Shown here: positions 1 through 8,926 of the stretch, piece by piece
How positions within the stretch are numbered: the stretch's first letter is position 1
Layout: the number at the start of each line of letters is the position of its first letter
Origin: Erythrobacter insulae
GTDB lineage: Bacteria; Pseudomonadota; Alphaproteobacteria; Sphingomonadales; Sphingomonadaceae
Length of the DNA stretch: 64,000 bases
Direction: 5' to 3'
Assembly: GCF_007004095.1 (NCBI RefSeq)
Contig: NZ_VHJK01000001.1
Span: 1,244,501 to 1,308,500 of the forward strand
Notes under the pieces: generated by a model
Database searches by the model: none
Seen by the model: only the letters and a program-made list of their open reading frames with translations
What the model was told of the DNA's origin: nothing
Translations under genes and position numbers: made by a program

Positions 1-969
1 TATTTCAGTCTGGTCGTAGGCGAGCTTGTCCCCAAACAGCTGGCTTTGCGATCAGCGGTGCCGATCTCGCTCGTCATGGCGCGGCCGATGGATCTTCTGG
101 CCAAGATCGCGGCGCCGCTCGTCTGGGTGCTCGATAAATCTTCCGCTGGTATCATCGCGCTGTTCGGCATCCGTAACAAGGGCCAGAGCTCGGTCACAGC
201 GCAGGAATTGCAGATGATTTTTGCCGATGCGACCCGGTCCGGGGTGATCGAGGCGGAACAGAGCCAGATTTTGACAGGCGTCATGCGCCTCGCTGAACGG
301 CCCGTGCGTGAAATGATGACGCCGCGTACAGAGATTGACTGGATCGAGGTGGAGGCGGACACAGCCCAGATCCGGCAGACAATCGAAGACAGCCCGCATT
401 CGCTGCTGCCTGTTGCCGAGGGTTCGCCCGATGCGATTCTCGGCATCGTTAAGGTCCGCGAAGTTTTGGCCGCGTTGGTCGAGGGCAAAACCGTTTCAAT
501 CCGCGACATGATGCATAAAGGCGAAGTCGTGCCCGATCAGCTTGATGCGATGGACGCGCTGCGGGTGCTGCAATCCTCGGACATTGCGATGGCTGTGGTG
601 CATGACGAATATGGCCATTTCGAAGGGGTGGTGACGCCGGTCGATTTGCTGACCGCGATTGCCGGCAATTTTGCCAGTGATCAGGATCAGGGTGACACCC
701 CCGAAATTGTCGAGCGCAAGGATGGTTCGCTGCTGGTGTCGGGCTCAATTTCCGCAGATGCGCTGGCCGACCGGCTGGGTCTGAATTACGGCGACAATCG
801 GGAATTCGGCACCGCCGCAGGATATGCGCTTTCGGTGCTCAAACGTCTTCCCACTGTCGGGGAAACCTTCTCCGATCAGGGGTGGGAGTTTGAGGTGGTC
901 GATATGGACAATCGCCGCATCGATCAGCTTTTGGCTACCCGTCAAGAAAGCGAAGATCAGGCAGAATAG
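1..969 (+). CDS. Hemolysin/CorC-family transporter with CBS domains (5' truncated)
   Basis: The reading frame is open from the first base, so the N-terminus lies outside the window. The visible 322 residues begin with GELVPKQLAL, typical of the end of the membrane CNNM (DUF21) domain. Next come a CBS pair from about visible residue 105 (starting MMTPRTEIDW) and a CorC/HlyC-type C-terminal domain. Proteins of this TlyC/CorC family are inner-membrane proteins linked to magnesium or cobalt efflux; the hemolysin name is historical. The gene ends convergently with the lipoprotein gene at 1018. An internal TTG at 46 would also open the frame, but homology clearly continues upstream of it. The family call is firm; the transported ion is not shown by the sequence. 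Confidence 0.88.
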   Translation, partial: YFSLVVGELVPKQLALRSAVPISLVMARPMDLLAKIAAPLVWVLDKSSAGIIALFGIRNKGQSSVTAQELQMIFADATRSGVIEAEQSQILTGVMRLAERPVREMMTPRTEIDWIEVEADTAQIRQTIEDSPHSLLPVAEGSPDAILGIVKVREVLAALVEGKTVSIRDMMHKGEVVPDQLDAMDALRVLQSSDIAMAVVHDEYGHFEGVVTPVDLLTAIAGNFASDQDQGDTPEIVERKDGSLLVSGSISADALADRLGLNYGDNREFGTAAGYALSVLKRLPTVGETFSDQGWEFEVVDMDNRRIDQLLATRQESEDQAE

Positions 970-1017
970 CCTGTGTTCGTGCCTTAACACGCCCCGATAA
1001 AGGGGGGCGGCGGGTGA

Positions 1018-1428
1018 TTACGAAGGAATGACAGCCTGGGCCGATTGGCCATCGCCCTCTGGCGCAGCGATGATATCGCGCGTCACGCGGCCCTTGGCGA
1101 CGGTGTTTGTACCGGGATCGCCAACCTGGCTGCGAATACCGGGAGCCGCAGCGCCCGCACGGTCCAGCGCGCTCTTTTCGATCTCGCTGCGTTTCGCAGG
1201 GCCGCCAAACAGCGCATCAAGAGCCTGTTCCTGAGCCGTGCCCTCTGCCGGGCGCGGCGCGCCGGGTGCCGGTGGCTGAAGACTGAAATCAGGCGGAACC
1301 ACGAGCGGAGCCTGACGCTGAACAGCAAATTCATCGGGGCGGTCGCGATTGAAAATCCCGCCGCCGCCGCACGCTGCGAGCATGGCGCTTCCGGTGGTAA
1401 GCAGAATGGCGGTTTTCAGGGTACGCAT
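1018..1428 (-). CDS. DUF3035 lipoprotein (BamF-like, alphaproteobacterial)
   Basis: A 136-residue protein with a lipoprotein signal peptide: basic start MRTLK, hydrophobic core, then lipobox LAAC with Cys20. The mature part is proline-rich (VVPPDFSLQPPAPGAPRP) and has the DALFGG segment seen in DUF3035 proteins. Some alphaproteobacterial members of this group have been described as accessory lipoproteins of the outer-membrane assembly complex (BamF); that role is family knowledge, not shown here. The ATG at 1428 lies one base after the lspA stop, which supports translational coupling. A longer frame to 1503 only adds residues overlapping lspA and would bury the signal peptide. It is the last gene of the long minus-strand run. 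Confidence 0.82.
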   Translation of the reverse strand: MRTLKTAILLTTGSAMLAACGGGGIFNRDRPDEFAVQRQAPLVVPPDFSLQPPAPGAPRPAEGTAQEQALDALFGGPAKRSEIEKSALDRAGAAAPGIRSQVGDPGTNTVAKGRVTRDIIAAPEGDGQSAQAVIPS

Positions 1429-1429
1429 A

Positions 1430-1963
1430 TCAATTCTCCGATGGGACGCTTGCTGCGTCCATTTCGTTGTCGTCCTTTTCGCCCATGAAGAGGCTGCGCG
1501 CAAGGATGATCACAACGCCGATGGTGATAGCCGCATCGGCAACGTTGAAAATAAGGAAGGGGCGAAAATCCCCAATATGAAAATCGGCAAAGTCGATGAC
1601 ATAGCCGAATGTGTAGCGATCATAGATATTCCCGATCGCCCCGCCGAGGATCATAGCGAGGCCGAGGATGTCCCCCATCAGCTTTTCGCGCAGCATCCAG
1701 ATGAACACGATCAGCGCAATGGCGGCAGTCATCAAAACCAGCAACCAGCGCATTTCCATGTTCGTCGCTTGCAACATGCCCAGCGAAATGCCGCGATTCT
1801 CGGTATAGGTCAGATCGAAAAATGGCAGCAGGTCCATTTTGTCGCCGATTGTGTTGATGCCCAGCGTGACCGTGACATAGGCCTTGATTGCCTGATCTAC
1901 GATTGCGATCATCGCCGCAAAAGCAAGGCCAATCAGACGGTTGCGAGTGAAAAGACCGCTCAT
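1430..1963 (-). CDS. lspA: Lipoprotein signal peptidase (signal peptidase II)
   Basis: A 177-residue inner-membrane aspartic protease that removes signal peptides from diacylated prolipoproteins. Four hydrophobic helices are visible. The family motifs are present: YTENRGISLGML, then GNIYDR with the first catalytic aspartate, then FNVADAAITIG with the second. The ATG at 1963 shares one base with the ileS stop (TAATG), which fixes the start; an upstream extension inside ileS lacks homology. The ileS-lspA order is common in proteobacteria. The next gene encodes a lipoprotein that this enzyme would itself process. Confidence 0.96.
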   Translation of the reverse strand: MSGLFTRNRLIGLAFAAMIAIVDQAIKAYVTVTLGINTIGDKMDLLPFFDLTYTENRGISLGMLQATNMEMRWLLVLMTAAIALIVFIWMLREKLMGDILGLAMILGGAIGNIYDRYTFGYVIDFADFHIGDFRPFLIFNVADAAITIGVVIILARSLFMGEKDDNEMDAASVPSEN

Positions 1964-4785
1964 TATGCCGCATCCATCTCCGCAACGACGCTGTCGCAGC
2001 GCCCGCACAGCGCGCCGTCTTCGGACACGTCTGGCAGCAGACGCCAGCAGCGTCCGCATTTGTTATCGGTGGATTTGGCTACGATCACGTCGTCCGTTTG
2101 GCCGCGCGTGACTGCACCTGTAATGAACATTTCGGCAAGTTGTGCATCGGTCACGCCCTCGGGCACCGCGTCGGCTGGCACGGTCACGACCGCTTCGTTG
2201 CTGGAACGGATCATCTTGTCACGGCGCAGCGGCTCAATCGCTTCGGTCACGCGTTCACGCAGGGCGCGAAGTTTGGCCCACTTTTCGCGGTCCGCAGGTA
2301 CGCCGGGAACAGGCGGCCATTCGAGCAGGTGGACGCTGCCTTCCTGTTCGCCGTCTTCGGGATAGCGGGTCTGCCACACTTCTTCGGCGGTAAAGACCAG
2401 CACCGGCGCGGCATAGCGGACCAGCGCATGGAACAGCAGGTCGAGCACCGTGCGGTACGCATTGCGCACCGTGCTGTCTGGCCCGTCGCAATACAGCGTG
2501 TCTTTACGGATATCGAAGAAGAACGCGCTGAGGTCTTCGTTGCAGAAATCGACCAGCAGGCGGGTGTAGGTGTTGAAATCGTACTCTTCTGCGGCCTTGC
2601 GCAATTTGCCATCGAGCTCGCTGAGCAGCGAGAGGACATACAATTCCAGCTCGGGGATCTCGCCGCCATCGGACATGTCGCCGATAAATCCATCGAGCGC
2701 GCCCAGCAGATAGCGGAACGTGTTGCGCAACCGGCGATATTGATCGCCCACGCCTTTCAGGATTTCATCGCCGATCCGGTGATCTTCGGTGAAATCGACA
2801 CTGAGCGCCCACAGCCGGATAATGTCCGCACCGGTCTGCTCCATGGTTTTCAACGGACTTACGGTGTTGCCGAGGCTTTTCGACATTTTCTTGCCAGCCT
2901 TGTCCATGGTGAAACCATGGGTCAGGACCTGATCATAGGGCGCGCGGCCCCGCGTTGCGCACGATTGCAACAGTGATGACTGGAACCAGCCGCGATGCTG
3001 ATCGCTGCCTTCGAGATAGAGATTGGCGGGCCATGTGAGGTCCGGCCAGCGTCCCGATTCCAGCACGAATGCATGGGTACAGCCCGAATCGAACCACACA
3101 TCAAGGATGTCGGTGACCATTTCCCATTCGTCAGGATTGTGCGCGTTGCCGAGAAATTCCGATTTGCGGGCCTCGTCCCATGCATCGACGCCTTCTGCGG
3201 TGACGGCGGCGACGACGCGCGCATTCACATCCGGGTCCTGTAGGTACGTGCCGTCCGGCTTCACAAATAAAGTGATGGGCACGCCCCATGCGCGCTGGCG
3301 GGACAGCACCCAGTCAGGGCGGCCTTCGACCATGGAACCGATGCGGTTGCGCCCCTTTTCAGGGATGAACTCGACTCGTTCGATTTCGGACATGGCGCGG
3401 CTGCGCAAGGTGCCGCCATCTGCCAAACCCTTGTCCATCGGCACAAACCATTGCGGCGTGCAGCGATAGATCACCTTGGCTTTGGAGCGCCATGAATGCG
3501 GGTAGGAATGCGCGTAATCGGCGGAGGCCGAAAGCAGCGCGCCCGCTTCGCGCAAGTCGGAGCAGATCGGCCCGTCCGGCGCGTTGAAGGGTTTGTTGAT
3601 GACAGCGCGGCGGCGATCATCCGAGCCGCCAAGCCACAGCCAATCGTCGCGATACGTGCCGTCATCCTGTACTGCGAAGACAGGATTGATACCGTGCGCC
3701 TTGCAAAGCTCGAAATCGTCCTCGCCGTGGTCGGGCGACATATGGACAAGGCCGGTGCCGCTATCGGTGGTGACAAAGTCGCCGGGAAGCAGCGGGCGCG
3801 GGGCCGCATAGAACCCGCCGAGATGGTGCATGGGGTGGCGGACCTTGGTTCCGGCTAGGTCGGAGCCTTTGTAGATTGTAACATTCTCTGCGCTACTCTC
3901 CGGTGCTCCAGTGCCATTTTCGTTAGCGCCGGTGCGCACCGAAAGCGCGTAACAGAGATCTTCGGCAACGAGGTATCGCTTGTCGCCGTAGTGAACGACA
4001 ACATACTCAACATCCGGCCCATAGGCCAAAGCCTGGTTCACCGGGATCGTCCAAGGCGTCGTCGTCCAGATCACCGCATACGCGCCGATCAGTTCCTCAA
4101 TCGGGCTCTCAATGATCTCGAACGCCACATCGATCTGGGGGCTGTCGGTCAGGTCTTCATATTCAACCTCGGCCTCGGCCAGCGCGGTCTTTTCGACCGG
4201 TGACCACATCACCGGCTTGGACCCGCGATACAGGTTGCCCGCCTCGGCAAATTTCATCAGCTCGGCGACAATCGTTGCCTCAGCCTGAAAATCCATGGTG
4301 AGATAGGGATTGTCCCAATCGCCCATGATGCCCAGCCGCTTCAGCTGCTCGCGCTGGGTATCGACCCAGTGCTGCGCATAGGCGCGGCATTCGGCGCGGA
4401 ATTCCTTTGCGGGAACTTCGTCCTTGTTCAGCTTTTTCTTGCGGTATTTCTCCTCAACCTTCCATTCAATCGGAAGGCCGTGGCAATCCCAGCCCGGCAC
4501 ATAGGGCGCGTCTTTGCCCATCAGGTTCTGCGTGCGGCACACCATGTCTTTGAGGATATGGTTCAGCGCATGGCCGATATGCATATCGCCATTCGCATAA
4601 GGCGGTCCATCGTGCAGGATGAACTTTTCGCGCCCGGCCCGCGCCTCACGCAGTTTCGCGTATAAATCTATCTCGCGCCAGCGCGCCTCAATGCCCGGTT
4701 CCTTCTGCGGAAGGCCGGCTTTCATCGGGAACGCGGTCTTCGGCAGGAAGACCGTATCTTTAAGGTCGCGTTTTTGATCAGACAT
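1963..4785 (-). CDS. ileS: Isoleucyl-tRNA synthetase
   Basis: A 940-residue class I aminoacyl-tRNA synthetase that charges tRNA-Ile in the cytoplasm. The ATP-binding signature HIGH is at residues 69-72 (after PPYANGDM) and KMSKS is at about residue 632. The CP1 editing domain lies between them. The C-terminus has a zinc-binding knuckle with Cys910, Cys913, Cys927 and Cys930 (CGRCW and CGRC), as in bacterial IleRS of the ordinary type. Length matches the family. It lies 67 bases downstream of the GDPD-like gene and overlaps lspA by one base, so lspA translation is probably coupled to it. Confidence 0.98.
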   Translation of the reverse strand: MSDQKRDLKDTVFLPKTAFPMKAGLPQKEPGIEARWREIDLYAKLREARAGREKFILHDGPPYANGDMHIGHALNHILKDMVCRTQNLMGKDAPYVPGWDCHGLPIEWKVEEKYRKKKLNKDEVPAKEFRAECRAYAQHWVDTQREQLKRLGIMGDWDNPYLTMDFQAEATIVAELMKFAEAGNLYRGSKPVMWSPVEKTALAEAEVEYEDLTDSPQIDVAFEIIESPIEELIGAYAVIWTTTPWTIPVNQALAYGPDVEYVVVHYGDKRYLVAEDLCYALSVRTGANENGTGAPESSAENVTIYKGSDLAGTKVRHPMHHLGGFYAAPRPLLPGDFVTTDSGTGLVHMSPDHGEDDFELCKAHGINPVFAVQDDGTYRDDWLWLGGSDDRRRAVINKPFNAPDGPICSDLREAGALLSASADYAHSYPHSWRSKAKVIYRCTPQWFVPMDKGLADGGTLRSRAMSEIERVEFIPEKGRNRIGSMVEGRPDWVLSRQRAWGVPITLFVKPDGTYLQDPDVNARVVAAVTAEGVDAWDEARKSEFLGNAHNPDEWEMVTDILDVWFDSGCTHAFVLESGRWPDLTWPANLYLEGSDQHRGWFQSSLLQSCATRGRAPYDQVLTHGFTMDKAGKKMSKSLGNTVSPLKTMEQTGADIIRLWALSVDFTEDHRIGDEILKGVGDQYRRLRNTFRYLLGALDGFIGDMSDGGEIPELELYVLSLLSELDGKLRKAAEEYDFNTYTRLLVDFCNEDLSAFFFDIRKDTLYCDGPDSTVRNAYRTVLDLLFHALVRYAAPVLVFTAEEVWQTRYPEDGEQEGSVHLLEWPPVPGVPADREKWAKLRALRERVTEAIEPLRRDKMIRSSNEAVVTVPADAVPEGVTDAQLAEMFITGAVTRGQTDDVIVAKSTDNKCGRCWRLLPDVSEDGALCGRCDSVVAEMDAA

Positions 4786-4852
4786 AGGACAGCGCCGTTA
4801 GGACATTCCGCGCCCGCGATAAAGCCTCATTGCGCAATGTTGTTTTGGGGCC

Positions 4853-5902
4853 CTATCGCTTTCGACGGTTTTCAAGCGCCGCTTGGCTCGCGTCGATCTC
4901 TTCCTGAGTGCGGTTATCGTATCGCTGGATGAGCGCGGGGAGCGTTGTGAAAGCGTCATCGGTCCAGACATATCCGTTGAAAGAGCTGGGTATTTCGGTG
5001 AGCTGTTCGGGCAGGGTGATGCCGGACACCTCGCCATCGCGCGCACTGCCTGACCCTTCGATGATGATTGTGCCGTCATATGCCTCCATCCGCGCGATCA
5101 AGCGGTTGGGCCAGCCCCATAACAGGGCCTGATCATCGAGAGCGATCAGCATGGTTCGGCCCTGACAGCTGGCTGGCAGCAATCCGGTCCAACCCGATAG
5201 CGTGTAATCCGCATTGCACCGCCGCGCTTCTTCGGCGGTGAATGCCCATGCATCGGGATAGATTTCACGGATTCGGGCGACGGCGGCGGATGCGCCGTAA
5301 AAGGCATCGCCCCTTGATTGCGGATCGCGGCCGATTGCCTGGAAAGCCCGGGCCACGGCCTCTGCAAGCGCCGGATCATCCGCGCCCAGATGCAGCATCA
5401 ATCGCGCCTGACGCGGGATCGCGGTCGCAATTTCGCCGAGCGTCGGGACACGTAAGCCTTTGCCGCGAAACGGATATTGCTCTTCGTTTTCACCCTCAAC
5501 CCGGTAACCATATCCGGCATCGAGCGATGTGATTTGTTCAAGCGTGGCATCGCGCACCGCGCCGGTCCCGTCCGTGGCGCAATCCAGATTGAACTCGGTC
5601 AAAAGCACGACTTCGCCATCGGCAGTCAGCTGCGCGTCCACCTCGACCAGCCATGCGCCCATCCGATCCGCGCGCAGCACGCTGTCACGCGTGTTTGCGA
5701 TATGGCGGTGATACGGGGCTTCGATGCGGTCTGCTGAGCAGCCTTCTTCCCAAGCCTCGCCTATTTGGGGCGCCATCGCACGGTTGGCGATTTGCTTGGG
5801 TGCGCCAGCGGGATAGGGCGCAAGCCAGCTTGCATTGGTGACAGACAGGATCAGGACAGCAACGGCAAACGCCATTCCGGCCCACAGGGCGTATTTTTTC
5901 AT
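4853..5902 (-). CDS. GDPD-fold membrane-anchored protein lacking catalytic histidines
   Basis: A 349-residue protein with an N-terminal membrane anchor or uncleaved signal (residues about 5-24), then a domain resembling glycerophosphodiester phosphodiesterases. The segment LVEVDAQLTADGEVVLLTE followed by DGTGAV matches the family's ExD and DGTG region, and VWTDD matches the later VWT motif. However, the usual HRG at the barrel start reads Asn40-Arg41-Ala42, the usual HD pair reads Thr102-Glu103, and the Glu of the ELK-like strand appears to be His171. Only Glu87 and Asp89 of the metal ligands remain. It is therefore probably not an ordinary phosphodiesterase and may be a binding or structural protein. 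Its start overlaps the ribF stop by 4 bases (ATGA). Confidence 0.72.
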   Translation of the reverse strand: MKKYALWAGMAFAVAVLILSVTNASWLAPYPAGAPKQIANRAMAPQIGEAWEEGCSADRIEAPYHRHIANTRDSVLRADRMGAWLVEVDAQLTADGEVVLLTEFNLDCATDGTGAVRDATLEQITSLDAGYGYRVEGENEEQYPFRGKGLRVPTLGEIATAIPRQARLMLHLGADDPALAEAVARAFQAIGRDPQSRGDAFYGASAAVARIREIYPDAWAFTAEEARRCNADYTLSGWTGLLPASCQGRTMLIALDDQALLWGWPNRLIARMEAYDGTIIIEGSGSARDGEVSGITLPEQLTEIPSSFNGYVWTDDAFTTLPALIQRYDNRTQEEIDASQAALENRRKR

Positions 5903-6825
5903 GAAAGCAGCCGCTTGGCCTCTGTGCAGTCGCGCTCCATTTGTTCCATCAGCGCGTCGAGGCTGTCGAACTTGGCCTCTCCGCGCAAAAAGTGGTGGAA
6001 TGCGACTTCGATTTCCTGACCATACAGATCACCGGAGAAATCGAAGAAATACGGCTCCAGCAATTCCTTGGGCGGCTCAAATTGCGGCCGGATGCCGATA
6101 TTGGCCGCGCCTTTAAGCAGCTGGCCCGTGCTGAGAACTTTGCCGGTCACCGCATAGACCCCGTATTTCGGGCGCAAATAGGTGTCTATGGCGAGATTGG
6201 CGGTCGGATAGCCCAATTTGCGGCCGTTCTTGTCGCCATGTTCAACAATTCCGCGAATGGCGAAGGGGCGGGTCAGCAAATTGGCTGCAAGCTGGGGATT
6301 GCCCTCGCGCAATGCTTCGCGCACCCGGCTGGAGGAGACGATGTCGCCCTGACCTGTAATGGCGTCGACCACGCGGCTTTTCAAACCATGCTCGCCGCCG
6401 AAGGTGCGCAGCAGATCGACATTGCCCTTTGCGCCTTGGCCAAAGGTGAAATCGCCGCCAGTGACCACGCCATACGCGCCAAAACGTTTGATCAGAATCT
6501 CGGTAATGAAATCCTCTGCGCTGGTGGCCGCCAAATCCCTGTCAAAATGAAACACCAGCATCGCAGTTGCGCCGGCAGCCAGATACAGCTCTTGGCGCTG
6601 TTCAAGCGTGGTCAGACGGAATGGCGGAACACCGGGTTTGAAAAAGCGGACCGGATGCGGATCAAAAGTGGCAATGATAGAGGGCCTGCCTTCGGCCTGA
6701 GCCCACGCAATCGCTTCGCCAGCCACCGCCTGATGGCCGCTGTGAAACCCATCAAAATTGCCCAGAGCAATCACAGCGCCGCGCAGCGCCTTGGTGATGT
6801 CCTCGCGATGATCGAGCCAGCGCAT
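5899..6825 (-). CDS. ribF: Bifunctional riboflavin kinase/FAD synthetase
   Basis: A 308-residue cytoplasmic enzyme that phosphorylates riboflavin to FMN and adenylates FMN to FAD. The N-terminal nucleotidyltransferase domain shows GNFDGFHSGH with the HxGH motif at residues 28-31, and IVSSSRVREAL marks the second nucleotide motif. The C-terminal riboflavin kinase domain starts near GRKLGYPTANLA and continues to YGVYAV. Length is normal for RibF. It overlaps folA by one base upstream (TAATG) and the GDPD-like gene by 4 bases downstream. A position just ahead of ileS is common in bacteria; here the GDPD-like gene is inserted between them. Confidence 0.96.
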   Translation of the reverse strand: MRWLDHREDITKALRGAVIALGNFDGFHSGHQAVAGEAIAWAQAEGRPSIIATFDPHPVRFFKPGVPPFRLTTLEQRQELYLAAGATAMLVFHFDRDLAATSAEDFITEILIKRFGAYGVVTGGDFTFGQGAKGNVDLLRTFGGEHGLKSRVVDAITGQGDIVSSSRVREALREGNPQLAANLLTRPFAIRGIVEHGDKNGRKLGYPTANLAIDTYLRPKYGVYAVTGKVLSTGQLLKGAANIGIRPQFEPPKELLEPYFFDFSGDLYGQEIEVAFHHFLRGEAKFDSLDALMEQMERDCTEAKRLLS

Positions 6826-7346
6826 TAGCGCACGTCCTTTGCCGTGTCGTCATCGTGACGGTGATAGGTGACGAACGAATAGGCTGGGCGGGCGTCCCGC
6901 GCTTCATGATCTTCGCGCGCGGTGATTTTCCATTCACTGCCGAGCGGTTTCATAAAGGTATCGCCGCGAAAATCGGCATGGATTTCGGTTACCTCGATCC
7001 GGTCGGCCAGCGGTCGGAACACATCATAGATTGCCGCGCCGCCGACGATTGCGATCTCTCCGCCGGCATTATCGCGGCGAGCCAATGCAAGCGCTTCTTC
7101 GATTGATCCTACCACCTCTGCGCCTTCGCTATCCCAGCGTTCCTTGCGGGTCAGTACGATGTGCCGGCGTCCGGGCAGCAGGCCGGGAAGGCTTTCAAAT
7201 GTCTTGCGCCCCATCACCATCGGTTTGCCCATGGTCAGCGCCTTAAAGCGTTTAAGGTCCGCCGGCAGGTGCCATGGCAGTTTGCCTTCAAAACCGATCG
7301 CGCCATTGGCGGCGCGGGCATAGATCAGGACAATTTCGGAGCTCAC
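6825..7346 (-). CDS. folA: Dihydrofolate reductase
   Basis: A 173-residue enzyme that reduces dihydrofolate to tetrahydrofolate with NADPH. The N-terminus IVLIYARAANGAIG, the substrate loop LPWHLPADLKRF with acidic Asp30, and the cofactor motif VMGRKTFESLP are all typical of chromosomal DHFR. The start is GTG at 7346, overlapping the purK stop by 4 bases (GTGA), so translation is probably coupled. The stop shares one base with the ribF start. Confidence 0.95.
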   Translation of the reverse strand: MSSEIVLIYARAANGAIGFEGKLPWHLPADLKRFKALTMGKPMVMGRKTFESLPGLLPGRRHIVLTRKERWDSEGAEVVGSIEEALALARRDNAGGEIAIVGGAAIYDVFRPLADRIEVTEIHADFRGDTFMKPLGSEWKITAREDHEARDARPAYSFVTYHRHDDDTAKDVR

Positions 7347-8422
7347 GGGGCAGAGTGGCTCACTCGTGTGACATGGCCCATCTTGCGGCCACCACGCGCT
7401 TCGCGTTTGCCGTACAGATGCAGATGAGGTTCACCCTCTTCAGCCAGAATCCGATGCGCGGTAAGGGCATCTTCGCCCACAATATTGCGCATATCGACGC
7501 TGGCAAAGCGGGTTGCCGTGCCGCCTAAAGGCAAGCCTGCAATGGCGCGGATATGGTTTTCAAACTGGCTCGTGGCGGCAGCTTCAATGGTCCAATGCCC
7601 CGAATTGTGGACGCGCGGCGCCATTTCGTTGAACACCGGACCGTTCGAGGTTGCAAAGAATTCCAGCGTCAACACACCGACATAATCAAGCGCATTGGCG
7701 GTTTTTGCAGCGATCTCGCGGGCTTTTTCGATCTGCGATTCAATCAGCGCACCGGCAGGCAAAATCGAATGGACGAGCATGCCGCTGTCATGCGTGTTGG
7801 CCGAGCTGTCCCAGAACCGCACTTCGCCTGCTACGCTGCGCACCAGAATAACAGAAAATTCCGCCTCAAACGAAACCATGCCTTCGTAAATGCACGCGCG
7901 ACCGGGGAAACGAACGCCCTCTGCCTCATGCGCCGAAGAAATCCGCCACTGGCCTTTGCCATCATACCCATCGCGCGCTGTTTTCAGAATGCCCGGCGCA
8001 CCGATCCGCTCAACCGCGCGGCGCAGATCATCATCGTTTTCAACCCTGAGATACGGCGCGCAGACCGCGCCCAGCTGTTCGACGAAACTTTTTTCATTGA
8101 GCCGGTCCTGCGCAACACCCAAAGCCTTGGGGTGGGGGGCAAGCATCGCTAGGGGGATGGCTTCGACAGCTGATAGCGGGACGTTTTCAAACTCCCACGT
8201 TACGACATCGCATTTCGAAGCGAATGCCGCCATCGCATCACGCTCTCCCCAGCCATTTTCAAAGAAATCATCGCAGGCCGACGCTGCGACATTATCGCCT
8301 GCAGGGGCATATCCGATGACGCGGTACCCCAGCTGGATCGCGGCTACGGCCATCATGCGGCCCAATTGGCCTCCGCCAAGGATGCCGATGGTTGAGCCGG
8401 GGGGGAGAGGTGCTGTAGCCAT
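7343..8422 (-). CDS. purK: N5-carboxyaminoimidazole ribonucleotide synthase
   Basis: A 359-residue ATP-grasp enzyme of purine synthesis that makes N5-CAIR from AIR, bicarbonate and ATP. It begins with IGILGGGQLGRMMA, typical for PurK, and has the ATP-grasp body with ILKTARDGYDGKGQWR and the late segment FNEMAPRVHNSGHWTIEA. The ATG at 8422 shares one base with the purE stop (TGATG), which decides the start against a longer frame reaching 8470. PurE, the next enzyme in the pathway, lies immediately upstream. Confidence 0.96.
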   Translation of the reverse strand: MATAPLPPGSTIGILGGGQLGRMMAVAAIQLGYRVIGYAPAGDNVAASACDDFFENGWGERDAMAAFASKCDVVTWEFENVPLSAVEAIPLAMLAPHPKALGVAQDRLNEKSFVEQLGAVCAPYLRVENDDDLRRAVERIGAPGILKTARDGYDGKGQWRISSAHEAEGVRFPGRACIYEGMVSFEAEFSVILVRSVAGEVRFWDSSANTHDSGMLVHSILPAGALIESQIEKAREIAAKTANALDYVGVLTLEFFATSNGPVFNEMAPRVHNSGHWTIEAAATSQFENHIRAIAGLPLGGTATRFASVDMRNIVGEDALTAHRILAEEGEPHLHLYGKREARGGRKMGHVTRVSHSAP

Positions 8423-8916
8423 CAGTCTACCGGTGTTTCTGCAACATCGGCGCTGCGCGCTGCGCGCCAATCCTGCAGCCTTTCAGACAGATCTTCATCC
8501 GCCAGAGCCAGAATTGCGGCCGCCATCAAACCGGCATTTTTCGCGCCTGCCTCGCCAATGGCCAGCGTCCCGACCGGGATGCCGCCGGGCATTTGCGCAA
8601 TTGAAAGCAGGCTATCCCATCCCGAAAGCGCTTTCGATTGGACCGGCACGCCGAGCACGGGCAGATGAGTCATCGCAGCGATCATGCCGGGCAAATGGGC
8701 CGCGCCGCCAGCGCCCGCGATAATAACATCGAACCCTTCGCCCTCGGCACCTTTGGCAAATGCGCTCATCCGGTCGGGTGTGCGGTGGGCAGAAATGATT
8801 CGTGCTTCGTGCTCAACCTCAAGCTCGGCCAGAACTTCGCAGGCTAGCTTCATGGTCGGCCAGTCAGACTGGCTGCCCATTACAACCGCTACTTTTGCGC
8901 CCCCGTCTTTCGGCAT
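8422..8916 (-). CDS. purE: N5-carboxyaminoimidazole ribonucleotide mutase
   Basis: A 164-residue class I PurE that converts N5-CAIR to CAIR in de novo purine synthesis. The phosphate-binding GSQSDWPTM near the N-terminus, [10 protein letters not shown], and GGAAHLPGM are diagnostic. Length is that of the bacterial octameric enzyme. It follows gpmA by 10 bases and overlaps purK by one, so the two purine genes form a coupled pair inside the long operon. Confidence 0.96.
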   Translation of the reverse strand: MPKDGGAKVAVVMGSQSDWPTMKLACEVLAELEVEHEARIISAHRTPDRMSAFAKGAEGEGFDVIIAGAGGAAHLPGMIAAMTHLPVLGVPVQSKALSGWDSLLSIAQMPGGIPVGTLAIGEAGAKNAGLMAAAILALADEDLSERLQDWRAARSADVAETPVD

Positions 8917-8926
8917 CCCGCTATCC

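Noticed and set aside
990-1009. CGCCCC/GGGGCG hairpin between the first two genes
   Set aside because: There is no T-run on either strand, so it is not a convincing intrinsic terminator.
2098-2976. Long plus-strand open frame opposite ileS
   Set aside because: It lies entirely antisense to a certain gene, has no recognisable domain and reflects GC-rich codon bias.
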